Positions 37,042-45,404 of a stretch of 64,000 nt of DNA are shown piece by piece (the stretch's first letter is position 1; every line of letters starts with the position of its first letter). The notes below the pieces were generated by a model that saw nothing but the letters and a program-made list of their open reading frames with translations, was not told the DNA's origin and ran no database searches. The stretch is from NCBI RefSeq assembly GCF_021603645.1, contig NZ_BQHJ01000007.1, positions 1-64,000 on the forward strand, read 5' to 3'. The position numbers were made by a program, and so were the translations under genes. Source of the DNA: Pseudomonas pseudonitroreducens (GTDB taxonomy: Bacteria > Pseudomonadota > Gammaproteobacteria > Pseudomonadales > Pseudomonadaceae).

Positions 37042-38145
37042 ATGAATGTGATGTTCGAAGAACGCCCCGGCCTGCACGGCTTCCGCATCGGCGTGGTGAC
37101 GCTGGATGCGGAGAAGAGCCTGAATGCCCTGAGCCTGCCGATGATCGAGGCGATGAACCACCAGCTGCGCGTCTGGCAGGCCGACGAGCAGATCGCCTGC
37201 GTGGTCCTGCGCGGCAATGGCGGCAAGGCCTTCTGCGCCGGCGGCGACGTACGCAAGCTGGTGGATGCCTGCCGCGAGAAGCCCGGCGAGGTGCCGGAGC
37301 TGGCCCGTCGCTTCTTTGCCGACGAATACCGCCTGGACTACCTCCTTCACACCTACGGCAAGCCGCTGATCTGCTGGGCCCACGGCTACGTGATGGGCGG
37401 CGGCATGGGCCTGATGCAAGGCGCCGGCATACGCATCGTCACCCCGAGCAGCCGCCTGGCCATGCCGGAAGTGAATATCGGCCTGTACCCGGATGTCGGC
37501 GCGAGCTGGTTCCTCGCCCGCCTGCCCGGCCGCCTCGGCCTGTTCCTCGGCCTGACCGCCACGCAGATGAACGCCCACGACGCCCTGGACCTGGACCTCG
37601 CCGACCGCTTCCTGCTCGACACCCAGCAGGAAGACCTGATCGACGGCCTGGTGCAACTGAACTGGCGCGAACAGGCCGAGGTGCAGCTGCATAGCCTGTT
37701 GCAGGCACTGGAAAACGAGGCTCGCGGTGAGCTGCCGGATGCCCAGTTGCTGCCGCGCCGCGAACGCCTGGACGCGGTGCTCGACAGCGCCAACATCGCC
37801 GAGGCCTGGAATGCGCTGACCGCGCTGGTCGACGACGAGGACGCGCTGATTGCCCGCGGGGCGAAAACCCTCGCCGCAGGTTGCCCACTGACCGCCCATC
37901 TGGTCTGGGAACAGATACGCCGCGCGCGCCATCTGTCGACTGCCGAGGTGTTCCGCATGGAGTACGCGATGAGCCTGAACTGCTGCCGCCACCCGGAATT
38001 CCCGGAAGGCGTGCGGGCCCGGCTGATCGACAAGGACAACACCCCGCACTGGCACTGGCCGGATATCGCTGCCATACCTGATGCTGTGGTGAATGCGCAC
38101 TTCGACGCGACCTGGGAGGGCGAGCATCCGCTGGCGGACCTCTAG
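37042..38145 (+). CDS. 3-hydroxyisobutyryl-CoA hydrolase-type crotonase
   Basis: The 367-residue length and motifs fit the HIBCH family, which hydrolyses 3-hydroxyisobutyryl-CoA: KAFCAGGDVRKLVDACRE, KPLICWAHGYVMGGGMGLMQGA, MPEVNIGLYPDVGASWFLARLPG, and the C-terminal region EFPEGVRARLIDKDNTPHWHW. The Glu in MPEVNIG and Asp in YPDVG are the expected catalytic residues. It follows the hydratase by ten bases and precedes the dehydrogenase, matching the order of valine-pathway steps. Confidence 0.87.
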   Translation: MNVMFEERPGLHGFRIGVVTLDAEKSLNALSLPMIEAMNHQLRVWQADEQIACVVLRGNGGKAFCAGGDVRKLVDACREKPGEVPELARRFFADEYRLDYLLHTYGKPLICWAHGYVMGGGMGLMQGAGIRIVTPSSRLAMPEVNIGLYPDVGASWFLARLPGRLGLFLGLTATQMNAHDALDLDLADRFLLDTQQEDLIDGLVQLNWREQAEVQLHSLLQALENEARGELPDAQLLPRRERLDAVLDSANIAEAWNALTALVDDEDALIARGAKTLAAGCPLTAHLVWEQIRRARHLSTAEVFRMEYAMSLNCCRHPEFPEGVRARLIDKDNTPHWHWPDIAAIPDAVVNAHFDATWEGEHPLADL

Positions 38146-38341
38146 CCCCCTGCAGGAGCGGGCTCGCTCGCGAACGGCCTCGCAGCAGCGTAGGGCGCAT
38201 AACCTGGAACAGGTTATCCGCCGCCCACCCGAGCGGCGGATAACGCTTGCGCGTTATGCGCCCTACGCGAGCCGCCGCCCGGAGCTGGCATGACTTCTCC
38301 TGGCGCTGGAGCGCCCTGCGGCCCAACAGGAGGAAACCAGC
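38146..38341. repeat. Cruciform-type repeat between hydrolase and dehydrogenase genes
   Basis: GCGTAGGGCGCATAAC (38188-38203) pairs with GTTATGCGCCCTACGC (38253-38268), enclosing a second stem GTTATCCGCCG/CGGCGGATAAC. It is a full copy of the element at 35904-35979. A degenerate REP arm lies at 38154-38176. The AGGAGG ribosome site of the next gene is at the right end. Confidence 0.8.
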
Positions 38342-39226
38342 ATGCAAACCATCGCCTTCATCGGCCTCGGCCACATGGGCGCGCCCATGGCCGCCAACCT
38401 GATCAAGGCCGGCTACCTGCTGCGCGTGTTCGACCTGGTGCAGAGCGCCATCGACGGCCTGGTCGCCCAGGGCGCCAGTGCTGCGCGCAGCGCTCATGAT
38501 GCAGTGGACGGCGCCGACGTGGTGGTCACCATGTTGCCAGCCAGCGGGCACGTCGAGGGGCTCTACCTGGGCAATGAGGGCCTGCTGGCGCACATCGCCC
38601 CCGGCACCCTGGTGCTGGAGTGCTCCACCATCGCCCCCGCCTCGGCGCGCAAGGTCCACCAGGCCGCCGCCGAACGCAGGATTGCCATGCTCGACGCCCC
38701 GGTCTCCGGCGGTACCGGCGGCGCTATCGCCGGCACCCTGACCTTCATGGTCGGCGGCGACGCCGAGGTGCTCGAACGCGCCCGCCCGGTGTTCTCCGCC
38801 ATGGGCCGGAACATCTTCCACGCCGGCGGCGACGGCGCCGGGCAGGTCGCCAAGGTGTGCAACAACCAGTTGCTCGCCGTGCTGATGATCGGCACCGCCG
38901 AATCCCTCGCCCTCGGCGCCGCCAACGGGCTGGACCCTGCCGTGCTGTCGGAAATCATGCGCCGCAGCTCCGGCGGCAACTGGGCATTGGAGGTGTACAA
39001 CCCCTGGCCCGGCGTCATGGAGAATGCCCCCGCCTCACGCGGCTACAGCGGTGGCTTCATGACGTCGCTGATGACCAAGGACCTGGGCCTGGCGCTGGAA
39101 ACGGCACAGGTCAGCGGCAACAGCACGCCCATGGGCAGCCTGGCACTGGCGCTGTATCGCCTGCTGGTAAAACAGGGCCATGGCGAGCAGGACTTCTCGG
39201 TGGTGCAGAAACTCTTCGATAACTGA
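38342..39226 (+). CDS. mmsB: 3-hydroxyisobutyrate dehydrogenase
   Basis: The enzyme oxidises 3-hydroxyisobutyrate to methylmalonate semialdehyde with NAD. The 294-residue protein has the Rossmann motif IAFIGLGHMGAPMAANLIKAG, the substrate-binding signature LDAPVSGGTGGAIAGTLTFMVGG, and the catalytic Lys in GAGQVAKVCNNQLLA. The symbol follows the P. aeruginosa name; a paralogue elsewhere in the genome may be the one formally called mmsB. No methylmalonate-semialdehyde dehydrogenase gene (mmsA) is present in the cluster. Confidence 0.88.
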   Translation: MQTIAFIGLGHMGAPMAANLIKAGYLLRVFDLVQSAIDGLVAQGASAARSAHDAVDGADVVVTMLPASGHVEGLYLGNEGLLAHIAPGTLVLECSTIAPASARKVHQAAAERRIAMLDAPVSGGTGGAIAGTLTFMVGGDAEVLERARPVFSAMGRNIFHAGGDGAGQVAKVCNNQLLAVLMIGTAESLALGAANGLDPAVLSEIMRRSSGGNWALEVYNPWPGVMENAPASRGYSGGFMTSLMTKDLGLALETAQVSGNSTPMGSLALALYRLLVKQGHGEQDFSVVQKLFDN

Positions 39227-39360
39227 CCTTATTGTGAAGCCACGCTTACGAGTGCATGGCGTGAGGGTGGCTTTATCCACAGCCGCACCCGGTCGAAGAT
39301 GAATCACCTGCCGGCCATAGCTGCAAGGCGCGGCCTTCCCTCCCACGAATAGGTGATTCC

Positions 39361-40002
39361 ATGAACATTGCCCTGATCGGCGCCACCGGCCACGTCGGCC
39401 ATTACTTCCTCGAAGAAGCTCTGCGCCGTGGCCATAGCGTGACCGCACTGGTGCGCGACCCGGCTAAGCTGCCGGCGCGCGACAACCTCAAGGTGGTCCA
39501 GGCCGACGTCTACGACCCGGCGCAGGTTGCCCGTGCCGCCGCTGGCCAGGATGTCGTCATCAGCGCTTTCAATGCCGGCTGGGGCAATCCGGATATCCGT
39601 GGCGCCCACGCCAAGGGCAGCCGCGCCATTCTCGACGGCGTGAAGGCGGCTGGGGTGAAGCGCCTGCTGGTGCTCGGCGGCGCCGGCAGCCTGGAAATCG
39701 CCCCTGGCCAACGACTGGTGGACAGCCCGGAATTCCCCGAGCAATGGAAACAGGGTGCGCTGGGCGCCGCCGACGCGCTGGACCAGCTGCGCACCGAGAA
39801 GGAACTGGACTGGGCCTTCCTCAGCCCGGCGATGCTGCTCGACGGCGAAACCCGCAGCGGCAGCTTCCGTGTCGGCGGTGACCAGGTGTTGTTCGATGGC
39901 AACGGCGAGAGCCGCATCTCCCTGCCGGACCTGGCGGTGGCGATGCTCGACGAGGCCGAGCAGGCCAACCATCACCAGCAGCGGTTTACCGTGGCGTATT
40001 GA
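39361..40002 (+). CDS. NAD(P)-binding protein, atypical short-chain dehydrogenase
   Basis: The 213-residue protein starts with a glycine-rich nucleotide-binding loop, MNIALIGATGHVGHYFLEEA, and continues VTALVRDPAKLPARDNLKVVQADVYD and KAAGVKRLLVLGGAGSLE, typical of NmrA/YwnB-like proteins. The Tyr-x-x-x-Lys catalytic pair of classical short-chain dehydrogenases is not visible, so a redox-sensing or isomerase role is possible. It is a single gene; the 134-base gap before it holds nothing recognised. Confidence 0.8.
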   Translation: MNIALIGATGHVGHYFLEEALRRGHSVTALVRDPAKLPARDNLKVVQADVYDPAQVARAAAGQDVVISAFNAGWGNPDIRGAHAKGSRAILDGVKAAGVKRLLVLGGAGSLEIAPGQRLVDSPEFPEQWKQGALGAADALDQLRTEKELDWAFLSPAMLLDGETRSGSFRVGGDQVLFDGNGESRISLPDLAVAMLDEAEQANHHQQRFTVAY

Positions 40003-40039
40003 ACATCGCTGCCAGTAACGCCGGCTCAGGGCCTTCTGG

Positions 40040-40110
40040 GTAGGAGCGGACTCCGTCCGCGATCGGTCCGCATCGCGACGGAATCCATCGCGGACAGAGT
40101 CCGCTCCTAC
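40040..40110. repeat. REP-like inverted pair
   Basis: A 24-bp arm beginning GTAGGAGCGGACTCCGTCCG (40040-40063) and its near-exact inverse (40087-40110, one mismatch) flank 23 bases. It lies between the convergent ends of the NAD(P)-binding protein gene and the secretion operon, and is the same family as 23647-23712. Confidence 0.85.
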
Positions 40111-40178
40111 GCAACGGGCAACACCGGAGCTGGTCCGTCCCCGCAGGGCGCCCGCTTCACCATTGCCGCAGCAATCGA

Positions 40179-41549
40179 TCAGCGTTCGCGCAGCGCCTCC
40201 GCCTTGGCCCGCAGGATGGGCTTGAGCAGGTAGCTGAGGATGCTCTTCTTGCCGGTCATGATGTCCACGGTGGCGATCATCCCGGGGATGATCAGCAGCG
40301 GCTTGTCGTCGCTGCCCAGGTGGCTTTTACGGGTGCGCAGCTTGATCAGGTAGAAGCTGTTGCCGTCGTCATCGGTGACGGTGTCGGCACCGATCTGCTC
40401 CAGGTCCGCCTGCAGGCCGCCGTAGATGGTGTAGTCGTAGGCGGTGAACTTGACCATGGCGTGCTGGCCGGGTCGCAGGAAGGCGATGTCCTGCGGACGG
40501 ATGCGCGCTTCCACCAGCAGGGTGTCGTCCAGCGGGACGATCTCGATCAGGTCGCTGCCCGGCTGGATCACGCCGCCGATGGTGTTCACCAGCAACTGCT
40601 TGACGATGCCGCGCACCGGCGAGGTGACCAGGGTGCGGCTGACGCGATCTTCCAGCGCCTTGCCGGTGGCGGTGGCCTTGCTCAGTTCGGTGCGGGCTTC
40701 GTTGAGCTCCTTCAGCGCGTCGCTGCGGAAGCGCGAGCGGGTTTCGGCAACCTTGCGCTCCACTTCCTTCACCGCCGCCTCGGCCCGCGGGATCGCCAGG
40801 GTGGTGGCGTCGAGCTGGCCACGGTTCTCCACCTCGCCGCGCTTGAGGCGCAGCAGCTCCACCTGGGACATCGCGCCCTGGGCCACCAGCGGCTCGGACA
40901 TGGAAATCTCCTGGCGCAGCAGGTTCAGGCTGTTGCGGTACTGCGCCTGCTTGGAGACGAACTCGCGCAGCTCCTGCTGCTTCTGCACCAGTTGCTGCTG
41001 CAGGCCGTCGGTTTCGTCCTTGAGCTGCTGCTGGCGGCTGTGGAACAGCGCTTCTTCGCTGCTGGCCTGGCCGGGCACCTTGGCGCGAACGTCATCGGGG
41101 ATGTTCAGCGCGCGTTCTTCCACCTCGGCGGACAGCCGTTCCACGCGCAGGAACATCGCCAGGCGGTCGGCCTCGGTTTCGCCGACGTTGGACTGGAAGC
41201 GCGTCGGGTCCAGGCGCATCAGCTGCTCGCCGGCCTGCACCACCTGCCCTTCGTGGACGAATATCTGCGAGACGATGCCGCCTTCCAGGTTCTGGATCTT
41301 CTGCACCTTGGACGAGGGGATGGCCTTGCCCTCGCCGCGGGTGACCTCGTCGATCTGCGCGAAGTGTGCCCAGAGCAGCAGGAAGGCGACGAAGCCGATC
41401 AGGATCCAGATGGTCAGGCGCACCACGCGCGGCGCGTCCTCGATCAGCGCCTTGCTGACTTCCGGGAGCGGCTGGCCGGCGAGGTTGTCGCCGCCCTTGA
41501 AATAGCCACGGACAGAGTGGCGGATACTGCCCAGAGGATTAAGCGACAC
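40179..41549 (-). CDS. lapC: Type I secretion periplasmic adaptor, HlyD/LapC family
   Basis: LapC-type proteins bridge the ABC exporter and the outer-membrane channel. The 456-residue protein has one N-terminal transmembrane helix (LTIWILIGFVAFLLLWAHF), the biotinyl-lipoyl-like segment VQKIQNLEGGIVSQIFVHEGQVVQAGEQLMRLDP, long coiled coils (~150-285, e.g. QQQLVQKQQELREF), and the C-terminal HlyD domain (SPVRGIVKQLLVNTIGGVIQPGSDL, RPGQHAMVKFTAYDYTIYGGL). It overlaps the ABC exporter gene by 11 bases and is the last gene of its operon. Confidence 0.93.
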   Translation of the reverse strand: MSLNPLGSIRHSVRGYFKGGDNLAGQPLPEVSKALIEDAPRVVRLTIWILIGFVAFLLLWAHFAQIDEVTRGEGKAIPSSKVQKIQNLEGGIVSQIFVHEGQVVQAGEQLMRLDPTRFQSNVGETEADRLAMFLRVERLSAEVEERALNIPDDVRAKVPGQASSEEALFHSRQQQLKDETDGLQQQLVQKQQELREFVSKQAQYRNSLNLLRQEISMSEPLVAQGAMSQVELLRLKRGEVENRGQLDATTLAIPRAEAAVKEVERKVAETRSRFRSDALKELNEARTELSKATATGKALEDRVSRTLVTSPVRGIVKQLLVNTIGGVIQPGSDLIEIVPLDDTLLVEARIRPQDIAFLRPGQHAMVKFTAYDYTIYGGLQADLEQIGADTVTDDDGNSFYLIKLRTRKSHLGSDDKPLLIIPGMIATVDIMTGKKSILSYLLKPILRAKAEALRER

Positions 41550-43695
41550 TGATCTGCCCCTTCTTCAGTGCATCCATGACCACGTCCTTCGGACCGTCGG
41601 CGATGATGCGGCCCTTGTCGATGATCACCAGGCGCTCCACCAGGCTGAGCATGGAGGCGCGGTGGGTGACCAGCAGCAGTGTCTTCTCGCCCATGATCGA
41701 TTGCAGGCGCTGTTTCAGGCGCTCCTCGCCGGCGTTGTCCATGGCGCTGGTGGGTTCGTCCAGCAGCAGGATCGGCGGGTCGAGCAACAATGCGCGGGCC
41801 AGGGCGACGTTCTGCCGCTGGCCGCCGGAGAGGTTGTGGCCACGCTCGCCAACCTGCAGTTCGTAGCCCTGCGGATGCAGGCGGACGAACTCGTTCACCC
41901 CGGTCAGCTCGGCCACTTCCAGCACGCGTTCGTCATCGATATAGCGCGCGCCGCTGACCAGGTTGTCGCGCAGGGTGCCGCTGAACAGGCTGATGTCCTG
42001 CGGCACGTAGCCGATGTTGTGGCGCAGCTCGCTGATATCCAGTTGGCGCACGTCGGCGCCGTCGACCAGCAGGTTGCCGTTGTCGGGCTGGTGCAGGCCG
42101 ACGATCAGCTTGGCCAGGGAGCTCTTGCCCGAGCCGCTGCGGCCGATGATGCCGATCTTCTCGCCGGCGCGGATCTGCAGGTTGATGCCATGCAGCGCCG
42201 CAACCTGCTGGTTCGGGTAGGCGAAGTCGAGGCCGCGCATCTCGATGCCGCCGCGCAGCTGCGAGCGGGTCAGCGGACGTTCGTCGGCGTTGCGCTCCTG
42301 CGGCAGCTCCATCATCTGGTTGGTGGTGGCCATGGACAGGCGCGCCTGCTGGTAGCGCTGGATCAGCCCGGAGAGCTGGGTCAGCGGGCCGAGGGCGCGG
42401 CCATTGAGCATGTAGCAGGCGATCAGGCCGCCCATGGAGAGGTCGCCGGCGATGATCAGGTAGACGCCGCCGATGATCATGATGACCCCGGCCAGCGCCT
42501 GGATCAGCACGGTGATGTTCATCGCCAGGGTCGACAGCAGCTTGACCCGCAGCTCCAGGCGGCTGAGGGTGCCGATGGTCTGCTCCCAGAGGTACTGGCG
42601 CTCGCTCTCGGCGTTGTTGACCTTCACCGCGTCGAGGCTGGCGAGGGTCTCGATCAGGCTCGACTGGCGCTCGGCGGCCAGCGCCATGGTGCGGTTCATG
42701 GTTTCCACCAAGGGCCGCTGCATCAGCCAGCCCAGGCCGGCGGCCAGCGGGAAGGCAATCAGCGGGACGAACACCAGCGGCCCGCCGATGATGCCGATCA
42801 CCAGCAGGATCAGCAGGGTGAAGGGCATGTCGATCAGGGTGGTCAGCGTGAGCGAGTTGAGGAAGTCGCGCAGCGTCTGGAATTCGTGGATGTTCTGGGC
42901 GAACGAGCCGACCCGCGCCGGGCGGTACTTCATGCTCATGCCGACGATACGCTCGAACAGCGTCGCCGAGATGATCAGGTCGGTCTTCTTGCCGGCCAGG
43001 TCCAGGCACAGGCCGCGCATGGTCTTGAGCAGCAGGTCGAACAGGTAGGCGCCGCTGATGCCGATGGCCAGCACCCAGAGGGTGGCGGCGGCCTGGTTGG
43101 GCACCACGCGGTCATAGACGTTCATCACGAACAGCGGCGCGGCCAGGGCGATCAGGTTGATCAGCAGGCTCGCGGCGACGGCGTCGACATACAGCCAGCG
43201 CGAGCGCTTGAGGGTGTCGCGGAACCAGCTCTTGGCGCGCGGGATGAGTTCGCCGTGCTGCAGGTCGAACTTGTGCTGCGGCTGGGCGAAGAAGGCCTGG
43301 CCGGCGTAGTCCTCGCCGAGCAGTTCGCGGCTGACGCGGACTTCGCCGCCGTCGCTCTCGGACAGCAGCAGGCGCGCATCGCCATTGCTCTCCCAGCCCA
43401 GCAGTACCGCGCAGCGTCCTTCGCGCAGCAGCAACATGGCCGGCATCGCCAGGGCGGGAATCTGCTCCAGCTTACGCTGCAGCAGGCGCCCCTGCAGGCC
43501 GGCGCGAGCCGCCGCGCGGGGCAGCAGCTCGGCGGAGAGGCGCTGGCCGGGCAGCGGCAGGCCGCTGGTGAGCATGGCCCGGCTGGCCGGCTTCTGGTGC
43601 AGCTGACAGAGCGTCAGCAGGCTGTCCAGCAGCGGGTCGTCGAGCAGACCGCGTGGATCGTGGCTTAGGGGTACGGCGCTGACTTCTTGATCCAC
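41539..43695 (-). CDS. lapB: Type I secretion ABC exporter, LapB family
   Basis: This 718-residue fused transporter would energise adhesin export. Its N-terminal ~140 residues form a C39-like domain without the catalytic Cys and His of true peptidases (the His segment reads GRCAVLLGW), as in exporters of RTX proteins that keep their N terminus. The membrane domain has six helices (from YVDAVAASLLINLIALAAPLFVMNVYDR). The ATPase domain has Walker A GRSGSGKSSLAK, signature LSGGQRQNVALARALL, Walker B ILLLDEPTSAMD and the H-loop TH. It starts 21 bases after the TolC gene. Confidence 0.94.
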   Translation of the reverse strand: MDQEVSAVPLSHDPRGLLDDPLLDSLLTLCQLHQKPASRAMLTSGLPLPGQRLSAELLPRAAARAGLQGRLLQRKLEQIPALAMPAMLLLREGRCAVLLGWESNGDARLLLSESDGGEVRVSRELLGEDYAGQAFFAQPQHKFDLQHGELIPRAKSWFRDTLKRSRWLYVDAVAASLLINLIALAAPLFVMNVYDRVVPNQAAATLWVLAIGISGAYLFDLLLKTMRGLCLDLAGKKTDLIISATLFERIVGMSMKYRPARVGSFAQNIHEFQTLRDFLNSLTLTTLIDMPFTLLILLVIGIIGGPLVFVPLIAFPLAAGLGWLMQRPLVETMNRTMALAAERQSSLIETLASLDAVKVNNAESERQYLWEQTIGTLSRLELRVKLLSTLAMNITVLIQALAGVIMIIGGVYLIIAGDLSMGGLIACYMLNGRALGPLTQLSGLIQRYQQARLSMATTNQMMELPQERNADERPLTRSQLRGGIEMRGLDFAYPNQQVAALHGINLQIRAGEKIGIIGRSGSGKSSLAKLIVGLHQPDNGNLLVDGADVRQLDISELRHNIGYVPQDISLFSGTLRDNLVSGARYIDDERVLEVAELTGVNEFVRLHPQGYELQVGERGHNLSGGQRQNVALARALLLDPPILLLDEPTSAMDNAGEERLKQRLQSIMGEKTLLLVTHRASMLSLVERLVIIDKGRIIADGPKDVVMDALKKGQISVA

Positions 43696-43716
43696 GCGGA
43701 TGCTCTCTCGGGCAGG

Positions 43717-45066
43717 TTAGTTGAGGCCGGGCAGCTGGACTTTCGGCTTGACGTCTTCGGAAGCCACCGCGGCCATCGGCGCGACCACGCCCTGGCTCTT
43801 GAGCAGTTCGCCCAGGGTGGCCTTGATGCGGTACTGGGTGAACAGCTCGGTGTACTTCAGGTCGGCCAGACGGCGCGAAGCGTTGAACAGTTCGTTCTCG
43901 CTGTCCAGCAGGTCGAGCAGGGTGCGCTCGCCGATGGTGAACTGCTTCTGGTAGGCCTCGCGCACGCGGGTGCTGTAGTCCACGTACTGGCGGGCGATCG
44001 GCAGCTGATCGCGGGCGTTGTTCAGGGCGTTCCAGGACAATCCGAGTTCCTCGTTCAACTGGCGCAGGGCGTTGTTGCGGATATCCAGGGCCTGGTTCGC
44101 CTCGTACGACTTGGCTTCCAGCTCGGCCTTGTTGCTGCCACCGGCGAACAGGTTGTAGCGCATGCGCAGCATGGCCTGCCATTCGTTGTTGTGGCCTTCT
44201 TCTCCGTCGAGGTTGTTATCGGCACCGCGGGAAAGTTCTGCATCGAATCTCGGATAGAAGGTCGATTTCGCTGCTTCGTACTGCTTCTCGGCGGCAGCCA
44301 CGTCGGACTCCGCGGAGCGCAGGATCGGGCTGTTCTCGACCAGTTGGCGACGGGCGGCCTGGAGGTCATCCGGCAGCTGGCCGGCAAGACCGCTCGGGTC
44401 GCTCAGGTCCACCGGGTCGCTGCCCACCACGCTGTAGTAGTTGGTGCGGGCGTCGGCCAGGTTGGTCTTCTCGGTCATCAGGTTGTTCTGCGCCTGGGCC
44501 AGGCGGGCCTCGGCCTGGTCCTGGTCGGCGAGGCGACCGACGCCACGGGAACTGCGCAGGCTGATCTGGTCGTAGACGCGCTGGTGATTCTTCAGGTTTT
44601 CCTCGGCCAGGCGAACCATTTCCTGACGGCGCAGCACATCGGTGTAGACCTGGGCGACATCCAGCGCGGTGCGTTCGGAGGTGCCGAGCAATGCGTAGGC
44701 GCGGGAGTTCACGTTGGCCTGCTGGCGGCCGACCTCGCTGGAGGTGGCAAAGCCGTCGAACACCATCTGGCGCAGGGCGAGGTTGGATTCGCCACGGTTC
44801 AGGGTTTCCCAGTGGTCGCCTTGGCCGCGGGTGGTGGTGTTGTCGGAGCCTTCACGGCCGTAACCGGCGGTCAGGTCGACGGACGGCAGGTAGCCACCCT
44901 TCGCAGCGCGCAGCTGCTTGTCCGCGGCGAGGCGGGAGTTCACGCCGGCCTGGATTTCCGGGTGGTACTCCAGGGCCTTCTGCATGGCCTGGTTGAGCGA
45001 GTCAGCTTGAACGGGGAGCACGAATGCCAGGGCGAAGGGCACTACAGGGGCGAATCGCATGCGCAT
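43717..45066 (-). CDS. lapE: TolC-family outer-membrane channel of the type I system, LapE-like
   Basis: The 449-residue protein has a signal peptide (MRMRFAPVVPFALAFVLPVQA) and two structural repeats of the TolC fold: ALEYHPEIQAGVNSRLAADKQLRAAKGGYLPSVDLTAGYG and, in the second half, AEKQYEAAKSTFYPRFDAELS. Long helical stretches include VYDQISLRSSRGVGRLADQDQAEARL, and GERTLLDLLDSENELF is a hallmark of the T1SS subfamily (TIGR01844). It is the first gene of the operon, with start at 45066 chosen for the signal peptide. It is divergent from the adhesin gene. Confidence 0.92.
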   Translation of the reverse strand: MRMRFAPVVPFALAFVLPVQADSLNQAMQKALEYHPEIQAGVNSRLAADKQLRAAKGGYLPSVDLTAGYGREGSDNTTTRGQGDHWETLNRGESNLALRQMVFDGFATSSEVGRQQANVNSRAYALLGTSERTALDVAQVYTDVLRRQEMVRLAEENLKNHQRVYDQISLRSSRGVGRLADQDQAEARLAQAQNNLMTEKTNLADARTNYYSVVGSDPVDLSDPSGLAGQLPDDLQAARRQLVENSPILRSAESDVAAAEKQYEAAKSTFYPRFDAELSRGADNNLDGEEGHNNEWQAMLRMRYNLFAGGSNKAELEAKSYEANQALDIRNNALRQLNEELGLSWNALNNARDQLPIARQYVDYSTRVREAYQKQFTIGERTLLDLLDSENELFNASRRLADLKYTELFTQYRIKATLGELLKSQGVVAPMAAVASEDVKPKVQLPGLN

Positions 45067-45404
45067 GAGGAAAACATCCTTATCAGTGAGATAGCCGCAG
45101 CGATTCGATTGCCGCAATCAGCGTCAAAAGACCGGCGAATGGCTGCAAGGAAAGCATCAAAAAGCGTGATGAATTTCACGCTAAATTTTTTTGGGCGAGC
45201 CACCGATATCAAAGTGACATCGATTTGCCAATTGTTTAGGATGGCAATCGAATGGTCAATACATTGGCATATACGTAATTTCCATCCGCTATAAGCCATG
45301 ATTTTGACGCCAACTTTTTTGCTCTTACAGACAAGGGAATGCCTCCTGAGCCGACCTCGCACGCGGCCGGTCGGCAACCAGGCAAGCCTCACCAGGAGAA
45401 GTGC
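45067..45404. promoter_or_regulatory. AT-rich divergent promoter region between secretion operon and adhesin gene
   Basis: The 338-base gap is clearly richer in A and T than its surroundings, especially 45170-45320 (for example CTAAATTTTTTTGG). It holds an inverted repeat TTGCCA-N11-TGGCAA (45225-45230 and 45242-45247), a candidate operator. A TATAAG box at 45290-45295 faces the adhesin, but the TTGGCA at 45264 is 20 bases away, too far for a standard promoter. The adhesin ATG has AGGAGA at 45394-45399. In related species FleQ and c-di-GMP control lap transcription; no certain FleQ site was found. Confidence 0.55.
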
